This document shows, piece after piece, positions 15,372 to 24,386 of a stretch of DNA of 51,882 nucleotides. A program made the translations under genes and the position numbers. Positions within the stretch are counted from its first letter, which is position 1; each line of letters starts with the position of its first letter. The notes under the pieces are model-generated. The model ran no database searches, was not told the origin of the DNA, and was given only the letters and a program-made list of their open reading frames with translations. Location: NCBI GenBank assembly GCA_030699455.1, contig JAUYMN010000017.1:1-51882 (forward strand), written 5' to 3'. The stretch comes from Nanobdellota archaeon (GTDB lineage: Archaea > Nanobdellota > Nanobdellia > SCGC-AAA011-G17 > UBA489).

Positions 15372-16373
15372 ATGGTAAACGAAACAAAATACGGCGTAAT
15401 TTCGGACGTTCATCACGATCCTAGCATAGTTCCTGTTACGATTGACGTTCTAAAAAAATTAGGAGCAGAAAAATTAATCTTAAATGGAGATATTGGAGAA
15501 CGTCAAAAGTCATCACAAGCAAGTCAAGATTATGTTGCAGTTATTTTAGATGCAGTTGGCAAGAGTGGATTAGAATCATATGTCCAGCCGGGAAGTCAGG
15601 AAACATTTGGAGTATTTCAGCCAGTTTTAGAACATTTCAAGGGCAAACATTCAAATTTAATTGATACTTTTAAAACTCAAAAAGTTGAAAATGGAGACCA
15701 TCATTTAGTATTTTTACCAGGTTCTGATTTTGTTTGTGGTGGAGAATATCAAATTGGAAGTAATGAAAAAATCCCATCAGGTTTGTATATTCCAACAGAA
15801 CAAGGAATCATGCCATATGATCCAAAGGTGCATCAAGCATTAATGGCTCAAGGACAATTTAGAGGATTATTGCAATATGTAAACATGCACGATTTGAAAA
15901 GATTAGTAAATGATGGCGAAAAAACTGTTGTTGTCTGCCACGTTCCACGAAAATTTGACTCTGTTGATGGAGCTGTTGATGTTGCTTATTTTGGAGAAAA
16001 AACAGATGGAAGCGTAATTCCAGGAGTTGCTGTTGAAGGAATGATTAGAAAACAATATGGAAATGTTTCTGATGATGAAATACGACTTATCGCTGCTTCC
16101 AACGGACTAACTCTTAAAGAAGAGAATAGAGGAAATGAAGATTTAAGAAATCTTTATGCGGAGTTAGGAGTTACAAAATCAATTAGTGGGCACTTCCACG
16201 AAAGCGGACATAGAGCACATGACGGTAGAGTTAATCCAATTCAGCAAGGAACTTTAGTTGATGAATTGTACTGGAATTCTGGACAACTTGATTTAGGTCA
16301 AACAGGAATTCTAACTGTGAGTGGTGGAAAAGTTAGTTACCAGAATGTTAAACTGCAAGATCATCTAAAATAA
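15372..16373 (+). CDS. Calcineurin-like metallophosphoesterase
   Basis: 333 residues. Metal-binding motifs are in order: SDVHHD (residues 11-16), NGDIGE (about 38-43), a CHVPR segment and SGHFHESGH near residue 280. The usual GNH(D/E) motif is not clear; GSQET or GSDF may stand in its place. The long middle region (110 residues) without family motifs is unusual. Substrate unknown. A TATA-like TTATATTTTTAAG lies near 15346-15358, about 25 bases before the ATG. No operon partner. Confidence 0.8.
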   Translation: MVNETKYGVISDVHHDPSIVPVTIDVLKKLGAEKLILNGDIGERQKSSQASQDYVAVILDAVGKSGLESYVQPGSQETFGVFQPVLEHFKGKHSNLIDTFKTQKVENGDHHLVFLPGSDFVCGGEYQIGSNEKIPSGLYIPTEQGIMPYDPKVHQALMAQGQFRGLLQYVNMHDLKRLVNDGEKTVVVCHVPRKFDSVDGAVDVAYFGEKTDGSVIPGVAVEGMIRKQYGNVSDDEIRLIAASNGLTLKEENRGNEDLRNLYAELGVTKSISGHFHESGHRAHDGRVNPIQQGTLVDELYWNSGQLDLGQTGILTVSGGKVSYQNVKLQDHLK

Positions 16374-16463
16374 TTCTTTTTTAGAACTTACGCCAATATT
16401 TGACGCTTTTTCAAAAACAAATTCTTCCCCCATTAATTAACCTAACAGAATCTATTTTAGCAA

Positions 16464-16474
16464 TATTTAAATAC
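16464..16474 (+). promoter_or_regulatory. TATA box, shared type with TrmB gene at 19328
   Basis: TATTTAAATAC. The 15 bases CAATATTTAAATACT (16461-16475) recur exactly at 19224-19238, before the TrmB gene, and a close form (CTTTAAATAC) stands at 48409-48418. All three genes have leaders with a ribosome-binding site rather than leaderless starts. Confidence 0.6.
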
Positions 16475-16514
16475 TGGGGGCAATATTGTTTTTATCCAGA
16501 GAGGTGCATATAAC

Positions 16515-16853
16515 ATGGAAGAAAGAAATACTCGCGTTTTTGTTCTGCCAGCTGTGCTTATACTTGCTGCTGCATTTTTAGCTACCAGCTTGAGTACTGG
16601 TGGTATTGACGGAAATATTGATGGGGCTGCTGTAACTGAAAACAACCTTTACAACTGCGACTGGAGTTCTACTGAAGGAAGTGACAGAGCCTATTGCCCT
16701 GCTAAACATCCCAATGTAGTCGACGGAAAATGCAACAATGGAAATACTGGTAGTGTGTTGTTTGAAGGATCCCAATTAGGAAACGGAGTTGCACGACAGG
16801 GTTGGCGTTGTGATTCTAGTTCTGAAAAAATAGATGTTTTCTGCTGCAATTAA
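16515..16853 (+). CDS. Small secreted cysteine-rich protein with shared signal module
   Basis: 112 residues. The signal region VFVLPAVLILAAAFLATSL matches the proteins at 48460 and 11431. About 35 residues after it, the mature part has six Cys (YNCDW, AYCP, GKCN, WRCD, FCC), enough for three disulfides. AGAGGTG at 16500-16506 lies 8 bases before the ATG, and the same AGAGGTG stands before the gene at 48460. Probably exported and folded with disulfides, perhaps with help from the VKOR-like enzyme. Function unknown. Confidence 0.7.
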   Translation: MEERNTRVFVLPAVLILAAAFLATSLSTGGIDGNIDGAAVTENNLYNCDWSSTEGSDRAYCPAKHPNVVDGKCNNGNTGSVLFEGSQLGNGVARQGWRCDSSSEKIDVFCCN

Positions 16854-16865
16854 TTTGTAGCATTT

Positions 16866-17495
16866 TTATCTTTTTATTAATTTTGCCTTAGCTCTGTTTG
16901 TAGCCTGCTTTATTTTTTTCGTTGCTACTTTAACATGTTTTGATAATGGCCATATATCATTTTCCCTATCTTTTTGCCCCCACTCTTCAAAGTAGGTGAG
17001 GTATTTCATCTCTTCCCTAAATTGGTCTTCATCAAGAGAATTAGGATATCCTATTGTTATGACCATGTCTGGTATTACATCATCCGGCATGTGCAGTAGT
17101 TTTTGCATTTCATAAGGATCAAGAGCACCGACTATTGCTGATGCAAGCCCAACATCATGTGCTTTTAATATTATATTGGCAGCGATTATTGCACAATTTT
17201 GTATGCAGTAAAATTCTCCGCTTTCCTTGAATATGGACTTTCCTTCATCCCTCTTGTTGCAGATTATTAAATGTACTGGAGCGTCTGCCATCCACGATTG
17301 GTTTCTGCATATATCTGAAATTTTTTCCCTTTTATCCTGATTAGTTACAACAATAAACTGCCAATTTTGTATGTTTGCTGACGATGGGGCAAACCTGCAT
17401 ACGTCCAGTATCTCACCTATAAGCTTCATTGGAACTTTTTTTGTTGAATAATCCCTGCATGTTCTCCTTGAATGAATAATATTATCCAGCTCCAT
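16866..17495 (-). CDS. Nitroreductase-family flavoprotein
   Basis: 209 residues. The N-terminal SRRTCRDYSTKKVP and FAPSSANIQNWQFIVV are the FMN-phosphate and substrate-side motifs of nitroreductases. AIVGALDPYEMQKLLHMPDD and VITIGYPN match the family C-terminal part. Members reduce quinones, nitro compounds or halogenated substrates with NAD(P)H; the substrate here is not inferable. The last 20 residues are strongly basic (KKIKQATNRAKAKLIKR), an addition that could bind RNA, DNA or membrane. It is divergent from the DNA ligase gene with 37 bases between the start codons. Confidence 0.87.
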   Translation of the reverse strand: MELDNIIHSRRTCRDYSTKKVPMKLIGEILDVCRFAPSSANIQNWQFIVVTNQDKREKISDICRNQSWMADAPVHLIICNKRDEGKSIFKESGEFYCIQNCAIIAANIILKAHDVGLASAIVGALDPYEMQKLLHMPDDVIPDMVITIGYPNSLDEDQFREEMKYLTYFEEWGQKDRENDIWPLSKHVKVATKKIKQATNRAKAKLIKR

Positions 17496-17532
17496 ACAAA
17501 GATTTATATCTCAAGTTTATTTAAGTTTTACC

Positions 17533-19209
17533 ATGAAATATAATAAGCTTGTTGAGATATATTCCGAGCTTGAAAGCACTTCAAAAAGACTTGAAAAGAC
17601 AGATATTCTTGCGAAGTTTTTGAAAAAAGTTGATGATTCCGACATGGCAAATGTCATGAATTTAATTAGTGGTAGAGTCTTTCCGTTGTGGGACAGCAGA
17701 AACATTGGCTTTTCTTCAAGACTGCTAATAAAAGCAATAAGCTCTTCTACTGGCGCTGATGTTGGCAGGATAGAAAAAGAGTTTAACAGGCTTGGCGATC
17801 TTGGCGATGTTGCATCTTTGCTACTCAAGACAAAAACACAACAGACATTGTTTAGTGAAAAACTCACTGTTAAAAAAGTCGTTGAAAATCTAAAAAAACT
17901 TTCTGAACTTGAAGGCAATGGTTCAGTTGATAGGAAAATTGGGCTTGTTGCCGAATTGCTGAGTAATGCCAGTGCTGAAGAGGCAAGATATATCTCAAGA
18001 ACAGTCCTTGAAATCTTAAGAGTTGGAATTGCCGATGGAATAATAAAAGATTCTATTGCAAAAGCGTTTGGTAATGATGTAACAGAAATTGATGAGGCCT
18101 TTGACCTTGTGTCTGATCATGGTGAAGTTGCCATGCTGGCCAAAAATAACAATCTGAAAAGTTTAAAGCTGAGACCTGGAAGACCCATGAAGCTAATGCT
18201 GGCTATACTTGCAAAGAATGTTCAAGATGGATTTTCTGTTGTTGGCTCCCCTGCCGCCCTAGAACACAAGTATGACGGGTTTCGTCTTCAGGTGCACAAT
18301 GATGGAAAAACTGTAAAATTGTTCACAAGAAATATGGAAAATGTTACAACCCAGTTCCCAGATATTGTGAGGAATCTTAAATCCAGCGTCAATGCAAAAA
18401 ATTATATCATAGACTGCGAGGCTGTCGGCTATTCTCCAAATAGTGGAAAATACTTACCATTTCAAAAAATATCTCAAAGAATAAAAAGAAAATATGATAC
18501 TGATTATGTAGCGAGAGAATTTCCTGTTGAGCTGAATATTTTTGATATTATCTATTACAATGGGAAAAGTTTGCTAAATAATGTCTTTAGTTATAGGAGG
18601 GAATTGCTGGAAAAAATAATAAGACAGACAAAAAAGAAAGTTGTTTTGTCAAGATTACTTATTACTGATGACCATAATAAAGCCGAGAGATTTTTTAAAG
18701 ATTCTATAAAAGAAGGGCATGAAGGGCTGATATTTAAATCTTTAAATTCTGTTTACAGACCTGGAAGATATGTTGGATACATGGCAAAATTAAAAGACGT
18801 TATGGATTCCCTTGATTTGGTAATTGTAAAATCTGAATGGGGAAATGGAAAAAGAGCTTCATGGCTGACATCTTATACTGTTGCCTGCAGGAATGGGGAT
18901 GATTTTTTGGAAGTTGGCAAGGTCTCTACTGGACTGAAAGAAAAATCTGAGGGAGATGATAAAAATAATTTTTATGACATGACAAAAGAATTAAAAAAGA
19001 TAATTATTTCGGAGAAGGGCAAGGAAGTTATTGTAAAGCCTAAAATTGTTGTTGAGGTTTCCTATGAAGAAATACAAAAGAGTCCAACATACAGTTCAAA
19101 GTATGCACTTAGGTTTCCAAGAATAATTACAATCAGAGAAGATAAGCCATTAACTGAAATAGCAACACTTGATGACGTAAAAAAACTTTACATAAACCAA
19201 AATAAATAA
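17533..19209 (+). CDS. lig: ATP-dependent DNA ligase
   Basis: 558 residues, the usual archaeal length. The N-terminal DNA-binding domain (1-210) is followed by the adenylation domain with motif I EHKYDGFRLQ (active Lys about 246), motif III FDIIYYNGKSLL, motif IV EGLIFK and motif V YMAKLKD. The OB fold ends near VEVSYEEIQKSPTYSS and LRFPR. It seals nicks in replication and repair. TTTATATC lies 25-30 bases before the ATG. Not in an operon with repair genes. Confidence 0.95.
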   Translation: MKYNKLVEIYSELESTSKRLEKTDILAKFLKKVDDSDMANVMNLISGRVFPLWDSRNIGFSSRLLIKAISSSTGADVGRIEKEFNRLGDLGDVASLLLKTKTQQTLFSEKLTVKKVVENLKKLSELEGNGSVDRKIGLVAELLSNASAEEARYISRTVLEILRVGIADGIIKDSIAKAFGNDVTEIDEAFDLVSDHGEVAMLAKNNNLKSLKLRPGRPMKLMLAILAKNVQDGFSVVGSPAALEHKYDGFRLQVHNDGKTVKLFTRNMENVTTQFPDIVRNLKSSVNAKNYIIDCEAVGYSPNSGKYLPFQKISQRIKRKYDTDYVAREFPVELNIFDIIYYNGKSLLNNVFSYRRELLEKIIRQTKKKVVLSRLLITDDHNKAERFFKDSIKEGHEGLIFKSLNSVYRPGRYVGYMAKLKDVMDSLDLVIVKSEWGNGKRASWLTSYTVACRNGDDFLEVGKVSTGLKEKSEGDDKNNFYDMTKELKKIIISEKGKEVIVKPKIVVEVSYEEIQKSPTYSSKYALRFPRIITIREDKPLTEIATLDDVKKLYINQNK

Positions 19210-19327
19210 CAACTTAAAAATAACAATATTTAAATACTAGCAAGGAGTAAATGGTTTGTAGTGAAGGGAAAGGGGAAGATTTCTTCCTTCTTTAGTTTGA
19301 GGGTGCCTGGATGGAGAGAGGTCGCAT

Positions 19328-20146
19328 ATGATTGTAAAAGAAGATTTTTTGAATAAGATAAGGGGATTGTTTGGTCTCAATTTATATGAAGCAAGAATAT
19401 GGACTGCTTTGCTTTCGAGGGGTGTTTCTACTGCTGGTGAACTTTCTGATATAGGTGATGTTCCAAGGTCAAGGGCTTATGATGTTTTAGAATCCTTAGA
19501 GAAAAAAGGTTTTATTGTTATGAAGTTAGGAAAGCCAATAAAATATTTGGCTATCGAACCCGGACAGGTTGTTGATAAAGTTAAGAGATATGTCGGCAAT
19601 GAAACTAATGAAAGAATAAAAAGGCTTGATGAATTAAAAGGTGGTGATGTTCTTAATGAATTAGGTGCACTCCATAATCAAGGCGTGGACTTTATTGAAC
19701 CTGCTGATCTCGCCGGTGCTATACGTGGCAGACATAATATTTACACACATTTGGAGGCCATGGTCAAGGGTGCTCAGAAATCCATTGTTATCATGACTAC
19801 TTCGAAAGGCTTAATGAGAAAGATAGAAGCATTGAGACCTGAATTGAACAGACTTAAGAAAAAAGGAGTAAATATCAGGATTGCTGCGCCTCTTAGCAAA
19901 GATGCTGAAGGAGCCATAAAGAGTGTGTCTACTGTTGCTGAAATAAAGCATGCAACCCATGTCAATGCAAGATTTTGTATTGTTGATGAGAAAGATTTGA
20001 TGTTCATGGTATTAAATGATGAGGATGTACATCCAACGTATGATGTTGGCGTCTGGGTGCAAACCCCTTATTTTGCATCCGCCATGCAGAAAATGTTTGA
20101 TGCTAACTGGAACCAGATGAAACCTTCAAATACTGTTTTTAAGTGA
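19328..20146 (+). CDS. TrmB-family transcriptional regulator with leadered message
   Basis: 272 residues. The winged helix LNLYEARIWTALLSRG, AGELSDIGDVPRSRAYDVLE, LEKKGFIVM is intact, and the linker and TrmB effector domain follow (GRHNIYTHLEAMVKGAQKSI, MTTSKGL, NARFCIVDEKDLMFMVL, FDANWNQMK). The promoter CAATATTTAAATACT (19224-19238) predicts a leader of about 70 bases with a hairpin GGAAG/CTTCC near 19274-19287 and AGAGAGG just before the ATG. It precedes argS, but argS has its own TATA box. Target unknown. Confidence 0.86.
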   Translation: MIVKEDFLNKIRGLFGLNLYEARIWTALLSRGVSTAGELSDIGDVPRSRAYDVLESLEKKGFIVMKLGKPIKYLAIEPGQVVDKVKRYVGNETNERIKRLDELKGGDVLNELGALHNQGVDFIEPADLAGAIRGRHNIYTHLEAMVKGAQKSIVIMTTSKGLMRKIEALRPELNRLKKKGVNIRIAAPLSKDAEGAIKSVSTVAEIKHATHVNARFCIVDEKDLMFMVLNDEDVHPTYDVGVWVQTPYFASAMQKMFDANWNQMKPSNTVFK

Positions 20147-20185
20147 TTAGAAAGTTATTTAAGAATCCATTTGAGATTATTGATC

Positions 20186-21856
20186 ATGGATTTTAAAGAT
20201 AAGATTGCAATTGCGATTTCTAAGAAATTAAGAGTTGGAAAAAAAGAAATTTTTGACGTCATTGAGGTTCCCCCTGATGATAAACTGGGTGATTTTTCCT
20301 TTCCATGTTTTAAGTTTGCTGGAAAAAATAAACCTGCCGAAATTGCAAATGATTTGTCAAAAAAAATTAAAATCAGTTTCATTGATAAAATTGAGGTTAA
20401 GGGCCCATATTTGAATTTTTTTGTCAATAAGAAAAATCTTGCTGAATCTGTTTTAAGTAGTGTGTTTAAAGAAAAAGAAAATTATGGACGCTTGAAGTTA
20501 AGCAATAAGAAAGTAATGGTGGAATTTTCTCAGGCCAATACGCATAAAGCGTTTCATGTCGGGCATATAAGAGGGACTTCTCTTGGTGAGAGTATTTCTA
20601 GAATATTAGACTTTTGTGGCAATGAAGTTGTCAGAGCAAACTATCAAGGTGATACCGGAATGCATGTTGCTAAATGGATATGGTGTTATCAGAAATACCA
20701 CTCAAAAGATAAGCTAGTTGAAGATGAAGCATGGATTGCGCATATATATGTTGATGCTGTAAAAAGATTGTCTGAAAATCCAGAGTTTCAAAAGGAAGTT
20801 GATGACATTAACAGGAAACTGGAATCCAAAGAAGACTTGAAACTTAATGCGCTGTGGAATAAAACAAGATTGTTGTCTCTTGGCGCTTTGAGCAAAATTT
20901 ACAAAGATTTAGATACAAAATTTGATGAGTATTTCTTTGAATCACATGTTGAAAAAAAAGGGAAGGAAATTTCCAAAAAGCTTGTTAAGAAAAAAATTGC
21001 TGAAATTTCCGATGAAGCGACAATCATGAGGCTGGAAGATTACAATTTAGGTGTATGGGTCTTGTTAAGAAGTGATGGTACTGTCTTGTACTCTGCAAAG
21101 GATCTTGCATTAGCTGAAGAGAAGTTCATGAAGCATAAGATTCAGAAAGCAGTATATGTTGTTGGAAAAGAGCAGGAGATGCATTTTCATCAGTTGTTTA
21201 AGACATTAGAAATTATGGAGTTTAAACAAGCAAAAAATTGTCAGTATGTGCCTGTCAGCGAAGTTAGGTTGCCACATGGAAAAATGTCCTCCAGGACCGG
21301 TGATAATGTATTGTATTCTGATTTCAAAAATGAATTAATCAAGGCTGCTAAAAAAGAAATATTGAAAAGGGAAAAATTAAATGATTCAGATCTTGAAAAG
21401 AGGGCTCTTGCAATTGCCGTTGCCTCCATGAAGTACAGCATGCTTAACCAAGGCAATAACAAAACAATAGTATTTGATAAGGACAATGCTATGAAATTTG
21501 AAGGAGATACCGGACCTTATTTACAGTACACTTATGCCCGTGCATGTTCAATACTTAGAAAGTCTAAGAAGAAAAAATCCTTATATGCTCATTCAATAAG
21601 TGATAAGGAAACATCTCTTTTGAAGAAGATTTATGATTTTCCCATGGTTGTCAAAAAATCTTTTACAGAGCTGGATCCCAGTCCAATTGCAAATTATAGC
21701 CATGGTCTTGCAAAGAGCTTCAACGAATTCTATAATTCTTGCAAGGTAATTGGAGATAAGGAAGAAGTTTTTAGACTTAGTTTAGTTGAAGCATTTAAGA
21801 TAACCTTGGGCAATGCATTATATTTGCTTGGTATAAAGGCGTTAAATAAGATGTGA
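20186..21856 (+). CDS. argS: Arginyl-tRNA synthetase
   Basis: 556 residues from ATG 20186. The N-terminal Add-1 domain (1-100) is followed by the class I core with VEFSQANTHKAFHVGHIRGT (the HIGH-type motif is HVGH) and a KMSSRTGDN loop carrying the KMSK-like signature. The DALR anticodon-binding domain (YARACSILRK, GNALYLLGIKAL) closes the protein. It charges the two tRNA-Arg species found in this window. The upstream TTG start was rejected because TTATTTAAG near 20153-20161 places transcription start at the ATG. Confidence 0.95.
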   Translation: MDFKDKIAIAISKKLRVGKKEIFDVIEVPPDDKLGDFSFPCFKFAGKNKPAEIANDLSKKIKISFIDKIEVKGPYLNFFVNKKNLAESVLSSVFKEKENYGRLKLSNKKVMVEFSQANTHKAFHVGHIRGTSLGESISRILDFCGNEVVRANYQGDTGMHVAKWIWCYQKYHSKDKLVEDEAWIAHIYVDAVKRLSENPEFQKEVDDINRKLESKEDLKLNALWNKTRLLSLGALSKIYKDLDTKFDEYFFESHVEKKGKEISKKLVKKKIAEISDEATIMRLEDYNLGVWVLLRSDGTVLYSAKDLALAEEKFMKHKIQKAVYVVGKEQEMHFHQLFKTLEIMEFKQAKNCQYVPVSEVRLPHGKMSSRTGDNVLYSDFKNELIKAAKKEILKREKLNDSDLEKRALAIAVASMKYSMLNQGNNKTIVFDKDNAMKFEGDTGPYLQYTYARACSILRKSKKKKSLYAHSISDKETSLLKKIYDFPMVVKKSFTELDPSPIANYSHGLAKSFNEFYNSCKVIGDKEEVFRLSLVEAFKITLGNALYLLGIKALNKM

Positions 21857-22912
21857 TTATTGGTTTTCATATTTTACAAATTCTTTGTCAATAACCACCA
21901 ATTCAACACCTGCATCATTAAATATCTGCCTTGAGAGCTCAGCTTTGTGATACATTTTATCTGCGACCACCATTTTGATTCCTGAATTAACTATCATCTT
22001 GGCACAAACATGGCATGGTTCCATCTTGGTGTATATTGTTGCACCGTCTACCGAGATTCCATATCTTGCAGCCTGAACTATTGCATTTTGTTCGGCGTGC
22101 GTTGTCCGAATGCAATGCATGCTTTTATTACCATCCTTATCATAAACTTCACTCATAAGATGTCCGACCTCATCACAATGCGGGGCGCCAATCGGGCTTC
22201 CAACATAACCAGTTGAAATAATTCTTTTGTTTTTCACAATTACTGAACCACACTTCCCACGGTCACATGTTGCCCTCTTTGCCACTTCCCTCGTTATGTT
22301 GATAAAATAATCATCCCAGTCGAGCCTTTTTTCTTTTTTACCATTTAAACTATCTATGATGCTATGTTTAAGGTCATCAATACTTCCCTCGTTTAAAATT
22401 GTTAAATCTGCCATGGCAATTGGACCAGCCTTATTTATATTCTCTATTTCTGCTTTGTCTCTTGAGCTTGATTCCTGCCTATTTAGCGGTCTTATTTCCC
22501 TTTTTTCGAGGCGGGAATATCTTATACTTGGTGCTGATTGCACTGAAATAACAAAGAGCTCTGGAAATTTTTCTTTGAGAATTTTATATTCTTCCCAGCT
22601 GTAGAGACCATCAATTACTACCTTTTTACATTCTGAAATTAACTTTTCTATTTTGGGGATATTTAATACTGCATATGCTGCCATGCCATGTTCTTTCCTT
22701 AATGACTCCCTTGCCCATCTTTCGTTAACTTCATTTACTTCCTTGTTGTGCGCTTTTACATACTCATCAGTTACATCGCCAAACCTGATTTTATGAAAAT
22801 CTAAACCTTCTAGTATATGTGTTACCTCACTTTTTCCAGATCCAGTAAGCCCAACAATGGCAATTAATCTTGTTTCTTCTGTTTTAACCACCTTGTTTGT
22901 TAAAAACGTCAT
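21857..22912 (-). CDS. Fusion of a P-loop kinase domain and dCMP deaminase
   Basis: 351 residues. Residues 14-190 are a nucleoside-monophosphate-kinase-like P-loop domain resembling dephospho-CoA kinase or UPF0200 proteins: Walker A GLTGSGKS (21-28), VVIDGLYSWEEY, and R138-R142 as a lid-like region. Residues 197-345 are a zinc cytidine/dCMP deaminase domain: HAE (272-274) and PCHVC (299-303), with a further CDRGKCG and HCDEVGH segment typical of dCMP deaminases. Deamination gives dUMP for dTMP synthesis. The role of the kinase half is unknown. The gene converges on argS with adjacent stops. Confidence 0.85.
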   Translation of the reverse strand: MTFLTNKVVKTEETRLIAIVGLTGSGKSEVTHILEGLDFHKIRFGDVTDEYVKAHNKEVNEVNERWARESLRKEHGMAAYAVLNIPKIEKLISECKKVVIDGLYSWEEYKILKEKFPELFVISVQSAPSIRYSRLEKREIRPLNRQESSSRDKAEIENINKAGPIAMADLTILNEGSIDDLKHSIIDSLNGKKEKRLDWDDYFINITREVAKRATCDRGKCGSVIVKNKRIISTGYVGSPIGAPHCDEVGHLMSEVYDKDGNKSMHCIRTTHAEQNAIVQAARYGISVDGATIYTKMEPCHVCAKMIVNSGIKMVVADKMYHKAELSRQIFNDAGVELVVIDKEFVKYENQ

Positions 22913-22947
22913 ATTAATAAGTATTATTGTGTTTTATCATCACACCG

Positions 22948-23640
22948 ATGGAAATACATCCAAAAATAGAGATTGTAGATTTAGCACTTAAATACAAAGA
23001 TATTCTCATATTGGGAGATTTGCAGCTTGGATATGAGGACTATTTAAATAAAAATGGCATTATGGTTCCAAGATTTCAGACAGAAGACACATTAAACAAA
23101 ATAAGGGGCATATTAGACAATGTTAATGTTAAAATTATTGTTTTTAACGGAGATGTGAAACACCAGTTTAGCGGGATTTCTCCGCAGGAATGGGATTCTG
23201 TTGAAATGCTGATTGAAGAATTAATTGAAAAATACAAAATTGTGATTGTTAAAGGAAACCATGACAATTTATTAGAGCCAATTCTTAAAAAGTATAAAGG
23301 CAAAATAGAGCTGGTTAATTCTTACAAGGTAGACAATATCACAATAGTGCATGGTGACAAAATAATTCCAAACCCTTCTGAAATAATCATAATTGGTCAT
23401 GAACATCCAGCAATTGGATTCAAAGAAAAACCGAATGAAAAATATAAGTGTTTTTTAAAAGGCAAATGGAACAAGCACATATTAATTGTCATGCCATCTT
23501 TTAATATGCTTACAATCGGAAGTGATGTGTCAAAAGAGAAAATTTTGAGTCCGTACCTAAAAACAAATTTAGAAGACTACAATGTCTATGTTGTTGAGGA
23601 CAAAACCTACTGTTTCGGCAAGCTGAAAAATATTTTATAA
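22948..23640 (+). CDS. SbcD-related archaeal metallophosphoesterase
   Basis: 230 residues. Metal motifs in order: GDLQLGYE (DxH replaced by DLQ, as in this archaeal subfamily), NGDVKH, KGNHDN, HGD and GHEHPA. The pattern fits the SbcD-related archaeal phosphoesterase group often linked with Lhr-type helicases; none is adjacent here. The ATG at 22948 is preferred to an in-frame TTG at 22927. It is divergent from the kinase/deaminase fusion, with 35 bases between starts. Confidence 0.85.
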   Translation: MEIHPKIEIVDLALKYKDILILGDLQLGYEDYLNKNGIMVPRFQTEDTLNKIRGILDNVNVKIIVFNGDVKHQFSGISPQEWDSVEMLIEELIEKYKIVIVKGNHDNLLEPILKKYKGKIELVNSYKVDNITIVHGDKIIPNPSEIIIIGHEHPAIGFKEKPNEKYKCFLKGKWNKHILIVMPSFNMLTIGSDVSKEKILSPYLKTNLEDYNVYVVEDKTYCFGKLKNIL

Positions 23641-23644
23641 CAAA

Positions 23645-23669
23645 AAAGAAAGAGGTTTCCCTCTTCTTT
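23645..23669. terminator. Bidirectional hairpin between convergent genes
   Basis: AAAGAAAGAGG pairs with CCTCTTCTTT around loop TTTC, with one bulged A. Downstream on the plus strand is an AT-rich tract. It separates the phosphoesterase gene from the 51-residue gene on the opposite strand. Confidence 0.55.
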
Positions 23670-23675
23670 ATATTA

Positions 23676-23831
23676 TTATTTAACAACCATACTTAATCCT
23701 GCCATCAGCAGAATAAAGTGCCATACATCAATATTCCATAGTCCAGGTCCAAAACCAAGGTCTCCTGCCACATATAGAATTGCTGCAATTAATACAACCC
23801 ATCTTATCCATGAAGGACAGTCATATTTCAT
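23676..23831 (-). CDS. 51-residue two-span membrane protein
   Basis: The frame reads MKYDCPSWIRWVVLIAAILY, then VAGDLGFGPGLWNIDVWHF and ILLMAGLSMVVK to a TAA stop. Two membrane helices with a Gly/Pro turn are likely. GGGAGGTG stands 8 bases before the ATG (near 23839-23846), one of the best ribosome sites in the window, so this short gene is very probably real. Many DPANN genomes carry small proteins of this shape; the role is unknown. Confidence 0.72.
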   Translation of the reverse strand: MKYDCPSWIRWVVLIAAILYVAGDLGFGPGLWNIDVWHFILLMAGLSMVVK

Positions 23832-23957
23832 ATTAAAGCACCTCCCTAATTTAATTTTTTAAAGACTTTCTAGATTATATTGTTTTCTATTCTATCTTTT
23901 TCAGATTTTATCATTGTTAAGTAAAGCTTTTATAGATTTGAATGTTTTTTAAATGAT

Positions 23958-24386
23958 ATGCATGGAAAAAGAGGGCAGGCTGGCATAGAGTATGTGATAC
24001 TTACTGGATTGCTGTTATTTTTCTTTATACCACTAATACACTACTCGCTACAAGAATCAAATAATGCGATAAAAAACAGCCAGCTTGATAGTTATGTCAA
24101 TCGACTGGCCAAATCTATTGATGCTGTGCATTCTATCGGTCCTGGTTCCAGCGAGATTGTTATTATCACTGTTCCAAAAGGAGTAACTGAATCATCTTTT
24201 AGTGATTGCTCTTTTGAAGGTATTAATGAATTTGTTCTAAAGGTGGGAATGTATGGTGGAATATCTGATGTGCATGCTTCTGTAAAACCCTGCCTTTATG
24301 GGGAACTTCCAATAACACATGGAACATATCACCTTAAGGTTCTGAGTATAAACGAAACTGCAATAAATATAAGCTGGGGAAGCTAA
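23958..24386 (+). CDS. Archaeal type IV pilin-like protein (pilus locus gene 1)
   Basis: 142 residues. A class III signal peptide is clear: KRG then QAGIEYVILTGLLLFFF, with cleavage expected between G and Q and Glu at mature position 5. The rest is beta-rich with two Cys. It is the first gene of the pilus locus, with TATA box CTTTTATAG near 23924-23932 and the ATG about 28 bases downstream. The following gene starts right after its stop. It should be processed by a prepilin peptidase, not found in this window. Confidence 0.85.
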   Translation: MHGKRGQAGIEYVILTGLLLFFFIPLIHYSLQESNNAIKNSQLDSYVNRLAKSIDAVHSIGPGSSEIVIITVPKGVTESSFSDCSFEGINEFVLKVGMYGGISDVHASVKPCLYGELPITHGTYHLKVLSINETAINISWGS

